Below are positions 43,540-52,343 of a stretch of 64,000 nt of DNA, one piece after another. The position numbers were made by a program, and so were the translations under genes. The DNA is from Solibacillus sp. FSL W7-1436 (GTDB lineage Bacteria > Bacillota > Bacilli > Bacillales_A > Planococcaceae). The first letter of the stretch is position 1. Each line of letters opens with the position of its first letter. Where the stretch lies: contig NZ_JBBOWV010000001.1 in assembly GCF_038007305.1 (NCBI RefSeq), positions 2,222,501 to 2,286,500 on the forward strand. Reading direction: 5' to 3'. The notes beneath the pieces are model-generated. The model was not told the origin of the DNA, searched no databases, and saw nothing but the letters and a program-made list of their open reading frames with translations.

Positions 43540-44271
43540 TTATTGAATTGTTAAGCCCATTTGTAAAAAGGCGTCTGTTAAGTCAGCTTGGACATTATCG
43601 TAAATTGTCAATGTAACAAACAGGTTTTCACGTTCAATTACAACTTTTACAACCTTTTCATCCTCTAATAGAGCCTCATAGCCAACGATATTCAAAATTT
43701 CCTCACGCTCTTCCAAAGTTGAAGCTAAATCCAGATCTTTCGTAGTTTCAGGTGCAATGGCAGCAATTGTTTCTTTTGCAGATTCCTTTAACTGATCAAA
43801 AGTTACATCTTCTTTTTTTACAACTTCAATCTGCATTGATGTAGCTTCATCAGCATTATTTAATAAACTGTCGACACCCGGTTCTTCTGAAGTAAGTGTA
43901 TAGTTTTCCAAATGCTGAATCGTATAATTCATTTCATCACTTGTAGAAGTTACCACATTTTCTTCAAACGTCTGACCATTTGAAATGTATGTCAGTGCAG
44001 TAGTAGTGTCACCTTTATCTTCTTGTTCAGCTTTTGTTTCCTCTGATGGCTCAGCAGCTTCTTCGTTTTGTTCTGAAGAAGTTTCATCCGATTCGCTTGT
44101 CTCATTCGTCTCGTTTGTCTCTTGCTGTTCTTCGTTTTGTACTTGTTCAGTTTCAGTAGGTTCTTCTTTTGCTGCATTTGTTGCTGTAGGCTCGTCTGTA
44201 TCCGTATTACAAGCTGCCAAAAATGCAGATAACATTACTACGGCGCCTATTTGGTAAATTGATTTCTTCAT
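43540..44271 (-). CDS. Lipoprotein with Glu/Thr-rich spacer, unknown
   Basis: 243 aa. Signal peptide with lipobox LAAC (AFLAACNTD), then about 75 residues made almost only of Glu, Thr, Gln, Ser and Asn (a flexible surface spacer), and a C-terminal domain of about 140 residues (from LTYISNGQTFEEN) with alternating strands. No family recognised. The start at 44271 has GGGGG 6 bases upstream; the longer frame upstream would bury the signal peptide. Confidence 0.75.
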   Translation of the reverse strand: MKKSIYQIGAVVMLSAFLAACNTDTDEPTATNAAKEEPTETEQVQNEEQQETNETNETSESDETSSEQNEEAAEPSEETKAEQEDKGDTTTALTYISNGQTFEENVVTSTSDEMNYTIQHLENYTLTSEEPGVDSLLNNADEATSMQIEVVKKEDVTFDQLKESAKETIAAIAPETTKDLDLASTLEEREEILNIVGYEALLEDEKVVKVVIERENLFVTLTIYDNVQADLTDAFLQMGLTIQ

Positions 44272-44333
44272 ATGGATCCCCCTTTTACTTGTATAGACGG
44301 AATTTAGAAAGATAAGTTTCTGCTTTAATTGTA

Positions 44334-44945
44334 TCAGAATAATGGTAAAACTAAAAATAATAGTAAAACAAAGACAATATGGGTAACGATGATTAACGGT
44401 AAACTTTTTTTCCATTCATATAACGCTCCCCAAAGAATACCGGCGATAATTGCTGCAAGAGCACCCGGCAGGAACCCGCTTATGGCTAGAGATAGCGAAA
44501 ATAGTATAGAAGTGATTGCGACAGCCCAGAAAGGCGTTGTGAATTGTTTTAACTGTTGCTGAACATAGCCCCGCCAAAACATTTCTTCTCCTACAGCTAC
44601 AATAAAAATGAGCATTAAATAATGGAAAATATTTTGAGGACCATATACATCCAAAAATTTCGTTATATCTTTTGCTGCGTTTTTATCGAGATAAGGCATT
44701 ATCATGTAACCGAGTTTTACAATACCATACGTAATTGTCCCGTATCCAATACCGTAAATCAAATACTGCCACGTTGGGATACGGTCTTCAAATTTGCCTG
44801 CTACTAGGCTGATTGCAATTCCAACTAGTAAGGTAAAGGCATATAAATACCAGAAAATCGATTTTTCATAAAATGTAAAAAACATCATGCTGAAAATAAA
44901 AACTAATGCCAGAAGGAGTGTAATGATTTGTTTTCTGTTTTTCAA
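44334..44945 (-). CDS. CPBP intramembrane metalloprotease-like protein
   Basis: 203 aa with about seven membrane helices. Motif 1 VGEEMFWRG (EExxxR, 120-125) and motif 3 ITHIVFVLL are present. The usual FxxxH of motif 2 appears as F149SLSL, so this zinc-ligand His is missing. CPBP proteins include CAAX proteases and bacteriocin immunity proteins; the changed motif may mean loss of protease activity. No bacteriocin gene is seen nearby. Confidence 0.78.
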   Translation of the reverse strand: MKNRKQIITLLLALVFIFSMMFFTFYEKSIFWYLYAFTLLVGIAISLVAGKFEDRIPTWQYLIYGIGYGTITYGIVKLGYMIMPYLDKNAAKDITKFLDVYGPQNIFHYLMLIFIVAVGEEMFWRGYVQQQLKQFTTPFWAVAITSILFSLSLAISGFLPGALAAIIAGILWGALYEWKKSLPLIIVTHIVFVLLLFLVLPLF

Positions 44946-44976
44946 TAGCTAAACCTCCCCTTACGTATCGTAACAA

Positions 44977-45021
44977 AAATTACCCTTTTTATCATCATAA
45001 CAATGTTAAAAAGGGTAATTT
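44977..45021 (-). terminator. Terminator of the YkvS-type gene
   Basis: A perfect 15-bp stem AAATTACCCTTTTTA (44977-44991) with 45007-45021; on the minus strand it ends in TTTTTG, just past the stop at 45030. Confidence 0.85.
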
Positions 45022-45029
45022 GCATTAAA

Positions 45030-45215
45030 TTATTCGTTATTAGCTAATATTTTATACCGTTTGTGATTAACAACTGTCTTTTCTTCCATTTCTAAATCAT
45101 GAAAATTATCCATAATCGTTATATCAACGATAACAGAATTCTCATTCACTTTTTCAACGACTCCTTTTAAGCCGTCTTTAAACTCGATTATACTTCCAAC
45201 TTCCGCAATTTTCAT
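45030..45215 (-). CDS. ykvS: DUF2187 family protein (YkvS)
   Basis: 61 aa KOW/SH3-like beta-barrel protein. The start IAEVGSIIEFKDGLKGVVEKVNENSVIVD contains the DUF2187 pattern (xGxxIxFxDGLxGxVEKV.ENSVIVDI), split here over several strands. Function unknown; length and sequence are typical of YkvS of Bacillus. Confidence 0.88.
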   Translation of the reverse strand: MKIAEVGSIIEFKDGLKGVVEKVNENSVIVDITIMDNFHDLEMEEKTVVNHKRYKILANNE

Positions 45216-45390
45216 ACACAGTCAGTCCCTTCATCGACTACTAATTAACAGTTTGCTTGAAATTATACTACAAAATTCAATTAGTTTGAATAATTTTATT
45301 AATTTACTAGGGTTTATTTGGAATATATTTTCGATTGAGAGTTTGATATATTGGATTTATACATATAAAAAATGGAAAAGAGGGATTCAT

Positions 45391-45579
45391 ATGACAGACT
45401 ATAAAAAGGTTTTGGAGCAATTGCGCAACGGTGAATTACAGTCAGTAATAATTAAAAAAGAAGAATTTCTACAGTTTCGGGAACACCTGATTAAAGATGA
45501 ACAATTTAAAAACTTCCGTGGTGAAGCCAAACAGGGCGGGGATGTTGTTTATACATTTTCGGAAAATTCAAGAGCATAA
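45391..45579 (+). CDS. Small unknown protein (62 aa)
   Basis: 62 aa, mixed charge: helix DYKKVLEQLRNGELQSV, basic KKEEFLQFREHLIKDEQ, then a short strand (GDVVYTFSE). The frame is open from 45253, but the ribosome site AAGAGGGA lies 6-8 bases before ATG 45391, and the extra upstream part is unlike the rest. It might be a small Abi- or transcription-linked protein; nothing is recognised with confidence. Confidence 0.6.
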   Translation: MTDYKKVLEQLRNGELQSVIIKKEEFLQFREHLIKDEQFKNFRGEAKQGGDVVYTFSENSRA

Positions 45580-45669
45580 TAATTGTCGAATTTTGAATAA
45601 TGATTTTTTTGTAAGAAGATTACAAAATGGGTATAATAATGATAATTGCCTAAAAAAGGAGGAAGCGAA

Positions 45670-45855
45670 TTGGGTAGACCTATCTCGAATGAGGCGCTAC
45701 TACTGGAAATTGAAGAAAAGCGTAAACAAATGATTCAATCAGGTCTGGAAAATGGTTTGCGAAGTGACAAAACACTCGAGCTAAGCGTCCAAGTTGACAA
45801 TCTTATGAATGCTTTCATTCAATCAAGAAATGCCCATCTGTTCTATAAACATTAA
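45670..45855 (+). CDS. Spo0E-family aspartyl-phosphate phosphatase
   Basis: 61 aa. Helix-loop-helix with the Spo0E family pattern: EIEEKRKQMIQSGLENG and the signature region LELSVQVDNLMNAF, where the usual SQELD is SVQVD. These proteins dephosphorylate Spo0A~P and hold back sporulation. The start is TTG 45670 with AAAGGAGG 7 bases upstream; the frame upstream of it encodes the ribosome site itself. The altered signature may change target specificity. Confidence 0.82.
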   Translation: MGRPISNEALLLEIEEKRKQMIQSGLENGLRSDKTLELSVQVDNLMNAFIQSRNAHLFYKH

Positions 45856-46183
45856 ATAATAAAAAAATTATAAATTTTATGTTTAAAACAGTGTTGAGAA
45901 GGGAAGAGTAATTTTGAACACAGCAACATTCTCATTTCCCCCTTTAGAGTAGAAGCGGACCAACGCTACTGCTCTCTTTTTTTATATATGCTCGAAATTT
46001 CGATTTATTCATCCAATTCCCCCTAAAACTATTTACAAAATTTACTGATAGACAAACCTCTTCTATAAATTTATCCTGACTGGTAATGTTGAATGTAATT
46101 TATTTTGAATTATTGAAATACACTGACATTGAAGTTCTTACTGATTTTGTTAAAATAAAAGAAAATACTAAAGGGGCATACAT
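45856..46183. other. Intergenic region before ykwC
   Basis: 328 bp. A terminator lies at 45947-45982; the remainder is AT-rich and should hold the ykwC promoter. No ORF or repeat was recognised. Confidence 0.5.
45947..45982 (+). terminator. Terminator after the Spo0E-like gene
   Basis: GAGTAGAAGCG (45947-45957) pairs with CGCTACTGCTC (45964-45974) with one mismatch, then TCTTTTTTT. Confidence 0.75.
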
Positions 46184-47050
46184 ATGAAATCAAAAAAAAT
46201 AGGATTTATCGGCACGGGCGTTATGGGGGCAAGCATTGTTAAGCATTTACTGAATGCCGGGCATGTTGTCACAATTTATACAAGAACAAAAAGCAAAGCG
46301 GCAGATCTTATTGCTGCAGGCGCGAAGTGGGCGGAAACACCAGCACAAGCAAGTAAAGAGCAGGATATTGTCTTTACGATGGTCGGCTATCCAAAAGATG
46401 TCGAAGAAGTTTATATTGGTGAGAACGGGATTTTTTCTGCAGCGAGACAAGGGACGATTGTCATCGATATGACAACGTCTGAACCGACGCTTGCGAAAAA
46501 GCTCTATGAAGAGGCAAGTAATCGAGGGTTGCATAGCCTTGACGCACCCGTATCAGGCGGAGACATCGGAGCAAAAAATGGTACATTATCGCTTATGGTT
46601 GGCGGTGACAAAGAAATCTTTGAAGAGATGCAGCCAATTTTCGAACTGTTTGGACAAAACATTATTTATCAAGGTGTTGCAGGCAGCGGGCAGCATACGA
46701 AAATGTGCAATCAGATTGCAATCGCATCAGGCATGATTGGTGTTTGCGAGTCGATGGCATACGGTTTAAAAGCAGGGCTAACGATGGAAGAAGTTCTTCG
46801 TTCGATAACAGCCGGGGCAGCAGGCTCATGGTCGCTATCCAATCTTGCACCGCGTATGTTAAAAGGGAATCTTGAACCGGGCTTTTACATTAAACATATT
46901 ATTAAAGATATGAAAATTGCCCTTGATGAGACAGAACGCATGAATCTCCAATTACCAGGGTTAACTTTGGCGAAATCTATGTACGATCAGTTACTTGCAG
47001 AAGGCTATGGTGACAATGGTACACAAGCATTAATCAAATATTATGAGTGA
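46184..47050 (+). CDS. ykwC: Beta-hydroxyacid dehydrogenase (YkwC, 3-hydroxyisobutyrate dehydrogenase family)
   Basis: 288 aa NAD(P)-dependent enzyme. Rossmann start KIGFIGTGVMGASIVKHLL, substrate-binding DAPVSGGDIGAKNGTLSLMVGG, and the catalytic Lys segment GSGQHTKMCNQI (usual GxGxxxKxxNN) are all there. Substrates in the family are 3-hydroxy acids such as 3-hydroxyisobutyrate or tartronate semialdehyde; not fixed here. The position before cheV follows the B. subtilis ykwC-cheV neighbourhood. Confidence 0.9.
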   Translation: MKSKKIGFIGTGVMGASIVKHLLNAGHVVTIYTRTKSKAADLIAAGAKWAETPAQASKEQDIVFTMVGYPKDVEEVYIGENGIFSAARQGTIVIDMTTSEPTLAKKLYEEASNRGLHSLDAPVSGGDIGAKNGTLSLMVGGDKEIFEEMQPIFELFGQNIIYQGVAGSGQHTKMCNQIAIASGMIGVCESMAYGLKAGLTMEEVLRSITAGAAGSWSLSNLAPRMLKGNLEPGFYIKHIIKDMKIALDETERMNLQLPGLTLAKSMYDQLLAEGYGDNGTQALIKYYE

Positions 47051-47142
47051 GTACAAAGGGCATAATAATAGATAGTAGTCAAATAGTTCTTATGGTACAA
47101 TAGGGTTATTGTAAGCGTGCAGTTTGGAAGGAGAGACATGTA

Positions 47143-48048
47143 GTGGAACATCAGAAAGGGATATTACTAGAAAGTGGAACAAATGAGCTTGAGATTGTTG
47201 AATTTGAGGTGGCGAATAATAAGTTCGGTATAAATGTCATTAAAGTAAAAGAGATTATTCAGCCGATACCCGTGACATTTATTCCACATGTACATCCGCA
47301 TGTTGAAGGCATTATTCAATTGCGCGGGGAAGTATTGCCGGTTGTAGATATGTTGAAAGTATTAGGCATACCTACTGAAAACCGAAATCCGCAGCAAAAG
47401 TATATTGTGGCGGAATTTAATAAGCAACGTGTTGTATTCCATGTGGATAATGTTACACAAATTCACCGTATTTCCTGGGATCAGATTGAAAAACCTTCGG
47501 ACATGTACCAAGGTGGATCATCTCAGGTAATAGGAGTTGTCAAGTCTCAAGATGAAATGATACTACTACTGGACTTTGAACGAATTATGGTTGACATTAA
47601 TCCTGAATCCAGCATAAGTGTGGACGATGTAAAAAAGCTCGGCAAACGTGAACGTACTGAAAAGAAAGTTATTATTGCGGAAGATTCACCATTATTGCGC
47701 AAACTGCTATTTGATACGATGACTGAAGCAGGCTATGTGAATACGGAGTTTTTCGAAAACGGCCGTGATGCATACGAATATTTGGAAGCGCTGGCGAAAG
47801 CAGATAAACAAATCGAAAAACATGTACAGCTGGTTATTACAGATATAGAAATGCCTCAAATGGACGGACATCACTTAACAAAGAAAATTAAGTCACATTC
47901 TGACCTGAAAAAGCTCCCGGTTATTATTTTCTCAAGTCTGATTACCGATGATTTGCGTCATAAAGGAGAACAGGTAGGAGCGGAAGAACAAATTTCGAAA
48001 CCTGAAATTGCAGAATTGATTTTACGTATGGACAAGTTAATTCTGTAA
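47143..48048 (+). CDS. cheV: Chemotaxis coupling protein CheV
   Basis: 301 aa. CheW domain (about 12-150, e.g. VANNKFGINVIKVKEII and HPHVEGIIQLRGEVLPVVD) fused to a receiver domain (about 172-300) with the acidic pair in IIAEDSPLLRK, the phospho-acceptor Asp in LVITDIEMPQMDG, the Ser/Thr in IIFSSL and the Lys in ISKPE. It links receptors to CheA and takes part in adaptation. GTG start with GGAGAGA ribosome site. Implies that the organism is motile. Confidence 0.94.
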   Translation: MEHQKGILLESGTNELEIVEFEVANNKFGINVIKVKEIIQPIPVTFIPHVHPHVEGIIQLRGEVLPVVDMLKVLGIPTENRNPQQKYIVAEFNKQRVVFHVDNVTQIHRISWDQIEKPSDMYQGGSSQVIGVVKSQDEMILLLDFERIMVDINPESSISVDDVKKLGKRERTEKKVIIAEDSPLLRKLLFDTMTEAGYVNTEFFENGRDAYEYLEALAKADKQIEKHVQLVITDIEMPQMDGHHLTKKIKSHSDLKKLPVIIFSSLITDDLRHKGEQVGAEEQISKPEIAELILRMDKLIL

Positions 48049-48100
48049 AAAAATAATCTATTAATTGATGCATTGTTTTAAAATGTATAAAATAATGAGA

Positions 48101-48137
48101 AAGCCGGATACCTTGAAAAAGTTATTCCGGCTTTTTT
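48101..48137 (+). terminator. Terminator of cheV
   Basis: AAGCCGGA pairs with TCCGGCTT (48101-48108 and 48126-48133), then TTTT. Confidence 0.8.
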
Positions 48138-48220
48138 GTAAAGTGAAAATGAAATTAATTGAAAATTCCGTAAAGAGGGTAAAAGAATACACAGGTATTC
48201 AGAAGGAAGTGAAGCGGATT

Positions 48221-49762
48221 ATGAAAAAAAATAAGACAGCCATCATTGATATTGGTTCTAACACGATTCGACTTGTACTATACTCCTATAATAAAAACGA
48301 AGGCTTAAAGGAATTCGGAAATATTAAAACCGTTGCCCGCCTGCGCACATATTTACTGCCAAACGGAGAAATGTCCGAAGAGGGCGTTCAGCTATTGGCC
48401 GAGACGTTAAAATCATTCCGCTTAATATTGGCGGATTATCATGTAACAGACGTAAAAGCGGCTGCTACTGCTGCGGTGCGTCAAGCGATCAATAATGATC
48501 AGATCATTACCCGTATGAAAGAAGAAACGGGTATTCTCATTGATATTTTAACGGAGGAAGAAGAAGCATACTACGGATTTGTTGCAGTAGCCCATTCGAT
48601 GGATACCCCTTCTGCAGTGACGATTGATATCGGTGGTGGTTCGACGGAAATTACATTATTCATCAATAAAAAACTCCAAAAAACAATCAGTTTTCCATTC
48701 GGTACGGTTTCCTTAAAACAAAAGTTTGTAAGCGGTACCCTTATTAATAAAAGCGAGCGTGAGAAGTTGCGTGAGTTTGTAAAAGAACAATTTTCTTCAT
48801 TGAAATGGATTGTGGATGTGGGATTACCGGTTATTGCAATTGGGGGAAGTGCACGTAATATCGCCCAAGTTCATCAGCAAAAAATTGGCTATCCGCTTTC
48901 TGGAGTTCATCAATATGAAATGAATATTAGCGATCTTCAACAACTGCGCGATTATTTGACAGAATTTTCTTACGATAATTTAAGGCAGCTGGATGGTCTT
49001 TCATCAGACCGGGCGGATATTATCGTTCCGGCAATGGAAGTCTTTATGGCCCTCCTGGCTACTGTTAATTCGAATTCTTTTCTGGTCAGTAAAAAGGGAT
49101 TGCGGGAAGGCCTCATTATAAGCCGTGTTTTACAAGAAAATTCACAAGCCTATGACAAATACAATGTTTTTGAAGAAAGCGGCCGTCAGCTTGCATTGGC
49201 CTATGGGCGTACAGAAGAGGAAGCACAGACACTGGAAACGTTGACAGAGCAATTATATATGGGCTGTATTGATTTAAAGTTATTTGAATATAGTGAAATA
49301 GATTTACAGCTCTTAATGAAAGCAGCAAAAGTTTATGGGATCGGAGAATATATCGAGCTGGATTCCTCCAGCCAGCATACATTTTATTTGATTTCCAATC
49401 AGTCAATACCAGGCTTGTCCCATATGAACCGGGTTAAACTGGCATTGCTGGCATCATATAAAAACCGTGATTACTTTATGCGTTTTGCAAGACCATTTGA
49501 TTCCTGGATCTCAAAAGAAGAATTGAAGAAGCTGCGTGATTTTGGCGCAATTTTAAAATTTATTTATGCCTTAAACATGACGAAACGCAATATCGTAAAA
49601 AATATTGCGGTTAAAAAAGTAAACAACGAATTTCACATAGAAGTAATGACATCGGAGCGGGCAATAGCTGAAATGGCTCAGGCTGAAAAACAGAAAAAGC
49701 ATATCGAGCGTGTTTTCAAAAGTGATGTAAAACTTGAATTCAAGGAAGAAAGGCAGGGTTGA
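48221..49762 (+). CDS. ppx: Exopolyphosphatase (Ppx/GppA family)
   Basis: 513 aa ASKHA-fold phosphatase that removes terminal phosphate from polyphosphate (and in some cases pppGpp). Seen: AIIDIGSNTIRLVLY (phosphate loop 1), KAAATAAVRQA, TEEEEAYYG and the second loop TIDIGGGSTEITLF, then an HD-like C-terminal half. The start at 48221 follows AGAAGGAAG; the longer open frame covers the cheV terminator. The stop is 1 base from the ppk ATG, so synthesis and breakdown of polyphosphate are coupled. Confidence 0.92.
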   Translation: MKKNKTAIIDIGSNTIRLVLYSYNKNEGLKEFGNIKTVARLRTYLLPNGEMSEEGVQLLAETLKSFRLILADYHVTDVKAAATAAVRQAINNDQIITRMKEETGILIDILTEEEEAYYGFVAVAHSMDTPSAVTIDIGGGSTEITLFINKKLQKTISFPFGTVSLKQKFVSGTLINKSEREKLREFVKEQFSSLKWIVDVGLPVIAIGGSARNIAQVHQQKIGYPLSGVHQYEMNISDLQQLRDYLTEFSYDNLRQLDGLSSDRADIIVPAMEVFMALLATVNSNSFLVSKKGLREGLIISRVLQENSQAYDKYNVFEESGRQLALAYGRTEEEAQTLETLTEQLYMGCIDLKLFEYSEIDLQLLMKAAKVYGIGEYIELDSSSQHTFYLISNQSIPGLSHMNRVKLALLASYKNRDYFMRFARPFDSWISKEELKKLRDFGAILKFIYALNMTKRNIVKNIAVKKVNNEFHIEVMTSERAIAEMAQAEKQKKHIERVFKSDVKLEFKEERQG

Positions 49763-49763
49763 T

Positions 49764-51938
49764 ATGACAATGAATATGGAAAAGGATCCGCTTTTTGATC
49801 CGGAGCATGAGGAAATTGAAAATAGTCCTGATTTCACCGACGACCTGCTGGAGGAAATTGCTAAGCCGCAGTATTACAACAACCGTGAACTGAGCTGGCT
49901 TGCATTTAATGAAAGAGTACTGGAAGAAGCGGAAGATACAAATAACCCGTTGCTGGAACGGATGAAGTTTTTGGCAATATTCAGTTCCAATCTGGATGAA
50001 TTTTTCATGGTCCGGGTCGCGGGTTTACAGGACCAAATTCGTGCAGGATATCATAAGCCCGAAAATAAATCAGGCTTAACACCGAAAGAGCAGCTTGCTA
50101 AAATTGCCGAACGTACACAGGCATTGGTAAGACGCCAAACAGAAGTTTACCGCCATTTAGTACATGAACTGCTGCCGAAAGAACATGTGCATATCGTCGA
50201 TTTGAAAATGCTGAATGAGCAAGAAAAAAGTTATATCAGTGAATTTTTTGAAGAAACGATTTTTCCTGTCCTTACCCCTGTGGCGGTCGACGCCTATCGT
50301 CCGTTTCCAACATTGCTGGGACGTACACTCAACTTGTTTGTCATGCTGGAAAACAGCAGTGAGGATCCGGAGAACATTATGGATAAAGTGGCAATTGTTC
50401 AAGTACCGTCCGTATTGAACCGTTTCATAAAAATACCGTCAAAAGGCAAAAAGACGTTGTTTGTATTATTGGAAGATGTCATTTCAAGTAATATCGACCG
50501 TTTGTTTTTGGGATATAAAGTGAAATCGACACAAGCATTCCGGTTAACGCGTAATGCGGATTTGACCATTCATGAGGAAGGCGCACAAGACTTGTTAGTG
50601 GAAATCGAAAAGGAGCTGAAAAAGCGCAAATGGGGTGTCGGCTCGCGTCTGGAAGTACGTGACGGCGAGATGAATGATGATGTACTGGATTATTTACTGG
50701 ATGAATTTGAACTGGGAGAGTCCGATGTTTTCAAAATTGATGGTCCGCTCGACTTAACGGCAATGTTCGGTTTTGTAAAAGAGATTTCGGTAGGGCGGGA
50801 ACATCTGGAGTATGAAAGTTTTATTCCGCAGCCGCCCCATGATCTACAGTCGGATGAAAATATTTTTGAAAAGGCGTTAATCCAAGATATATTTTTCCAT
50901 CATCCATACGAGTCGTTTGGACCGATTGTTGATTTTATCGCAGAAGCAGCGGAAGACCCGAGCGTATTGGCAATTAAGCAAACGCTCTACCGGGTAAGCG
51001 GGAATTCGCCGATTATTCAGGCGTTAAAGCAGGCGGCGGAAAACGGTAAACAGGTGACCGTTTTAGTAGAGTTAAAAGCACGTTTTGACGAGGAAAATAA
51101 TGTGCATTGGGCGAAACAGCTTGAACAGGCGGGGTGTCTTGTCATTTATGGAATGAATAATCTGAAAACCCACTCAAAAATTACACTTGTTGTCCGTCGA
51201 CGCAACGGGAAAATTGAGCGCTTTGTTCATTTAGGAACGGGCAATTACAATGATGCCACTGCAAAAATCTATACGGATATGGGGATCATTACATCGCATA
51301 AAGAATTTGGTATTGATGCGACAAACTTCTTCAATTATTTGAGCGGTTATACTGACAAACCTGAATTCCATCATATTGTCGTCGCGCCTTTCGATATTCG
51401 TGATGAATTCCTTGATTTAATCGATAAGGAAATAGCGCTACATAAAAAATATGGAAACGGGTTTATCCGGGCAAAAATGAATTCTCTAACCGACAAGGAT
51501 TTAATGATGAAACTTTATGAGGCATCGATTGCAGGGGTAAAAATTGAGCTGATTATTCGCGGTATTTGCTGTCTGCGTCCGGGTATCCCGGGAATCTCGG
51601 AAAATATAACCGTTTTGAGTATTGTTGGCCGTTTCCTTGAACACTCCCGGATTTTCTGGTTCCATCATAACGGCGAGGATAATCTATACTTATCTTCTGC
51701 GGATATGATGACACGGAATATGATTAAACGTGTGGAAATACTGTTTCCGATTTATTCACCGGAAATTAAATACCGGATCCAGCGCATTATGCTACTCCAA
51801 ATTAAAGATAATCAAAAAGCACGCATCCAGGATTCAAATGGAAAATACCACTATAAAGAAGGCCATTATCGTGATGGCCGTATTGACAGTCAGGAAATCT
51901 TTCTGGCTGAATCACTCGGGCCGATTTTGGAAGAATAG
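49764..51938 (+). CDS. ppk1: Polyphosphate kinase 1
   Basis: 724 aa enzyme that polymerises the gamma-phosphate of ATP into polyphosphate. N domain (NNRELSWLAFNERVLEEA), head domain, and two phospholipase-D-like C domains with the autophosphorylated His in LKTHSKITLVVRR and HLGTGNYNDATAKIYTDMG; the second His is in FLEHSRIFWF. Full length, no damage. The ATG follows the ppx stop directly. Terminator downstream. Confidence 0.95.
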   Translation: MTMNMEKDPLFDPEHEEIENSPDFTDDLLEEIAKPQYYNNRELSWLAFNERVLEEAEDTNNPLLERMKFLAIFSSNLDEFFMVRVAGLQDQIRAGYHKPENKSGLTPKEQLAKIAERTQALVRRQTEVYRHLVHELLPKEHVHIVDLKMLNEQEKSYISEFFEETIFPVLTPVAVDAYRPFPTLLGRTLNLFVMLENSSEDPENIMDKVAIVQVPSVLNRFIKIPSKGKKTLFVLLEDVISSNIDRLFLGYKVKSTQAFRLTRNADLTIHEEGAQDLLVEIEKELKKRKWGVGSRLEVRDGEMNDDVLDYLLDEFELGESDVFKIDGPLDLTAMFGFVKEISVGREHLEYESFIPQPPHDLQSDENIFEKALIQDIFFHHPYESFGPIVDFIAEAAEDPSVLAIKQTLYRVSGNSPIIQALKQAAENGKQVTVLVELKARFDEENNVHWAKQLEQAGCLVIYGMNNLKTHSKITLVVRRRNGKIERFVHLGTGNYNDATAKIYTDMGIITSHKEFGIDATNFFNYLSGYTDKPEFHHIVVAPFDIRDEFLDLIDKEIALHKKYGNGFIRAKMNSLTDKDLMMKLYEASIAGVKIELIIRGICCLRPGIPGISENITVLSIVGRFLEHSRIFWFHHNGEDNLYLSSADMMTRNMIKRVEILFPIYSPEIKYRIQRIMLLQIKDNQKARIQDSNGKYHYKEGHYRDGRIDSQEIFLAESLGPILEE

Positions 51939-51948
51939 TGTAACAGAG

Positions 51949-51984
51949 AAAGCTATGGACGAGATGTTCATAGCTTTTTATTTT
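51949..51984 (+). terminator. Terminator of ppx-ppk
   Basis: AAAGCTATG pairs with CATAGCTTT (51949-51957 and 51969-51977), then TTATTTT. Confidence 0.8.
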
Positions 51985-52007
51985 GATTGGTGTTGGGGGC
52001 TGGGAAT

Positions 52008-52188
52008 TTATTAGAACAAATGAGAGGGATATTAGAACAAAGCGGAGGGATATTAGAAAATCTGAAGGGGATATTAGAACAAAGCGCCTACATTTTAGAA
52101 CATGTTTAAGATATATTAGAACATCCTAATTTTATTAGAACAAATAAATTTATATTAGATGATTTTCCGATTTATTAGAAGATTAGAG
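52008..52188. repeat. Array of nine helically phased ATTAGAA repeats
   Basis: The core TTAGAA(C/A/G) starts at 52011, 52032, 52053, 52074, 52095, 52116, 52135, 52155 (TTAGAT) and 52175. The first five intervals are exactly 21 bp, then 19, 20 and 20. The fullest units read ATATTAGAACAAA followed by a variable GC-richer part. All cores face the same side of the helix (two turns apart). It is non-coding: intervals of 19-20 break any reading frame. See findings. Confidence 0.85.
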
Positions 52189-52303
52189 CCCCTTGATCGC
52201 TTTAAAGAAGAAATCGGACTATAAATCAAGTAAATAACCGGATAAAACAGAAAAAATTATATATTAGTATTTATTTCCTTACTATTATAGTAAACTCTAT
52301 TTA

Positions 52304-52321
52304 TGAATGACTGTTCATTTT
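52304..52321 (+). promoter_or_regulatory. Candidate FadR operator upstream of fadH
   Basis: TGAATGACTGTTCATTTT resembles the Bacillus FadR (YsiA) box TGAATGAnTAnTCATTCA in 12 of 16 fixed positions or so and overlaps the start region of the fadH transcript. FadR represses fatty-acid degradation genes until long-chain acyl-CoA is present; fadH is in its regulon in B. subtilis. Confidence 0.55.
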
Positions 52322-52343
52322 ATAAGTAAAGGGGATGGGTAAA

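Noticed and set aside
51983-52129. 48-codon frame through the phased array giving DIRTK-like heptads
   Set aside because: The first repeats are 21 bp and so in frame, but there is no ribosome site, the start lies in the ppk terminator, and later repeats shift by 19-20 bp.
52008-52188. CRISPR array
   Set aside because: Units are about 21 bp with no constant repeat plus unique spacers and no cas genes.
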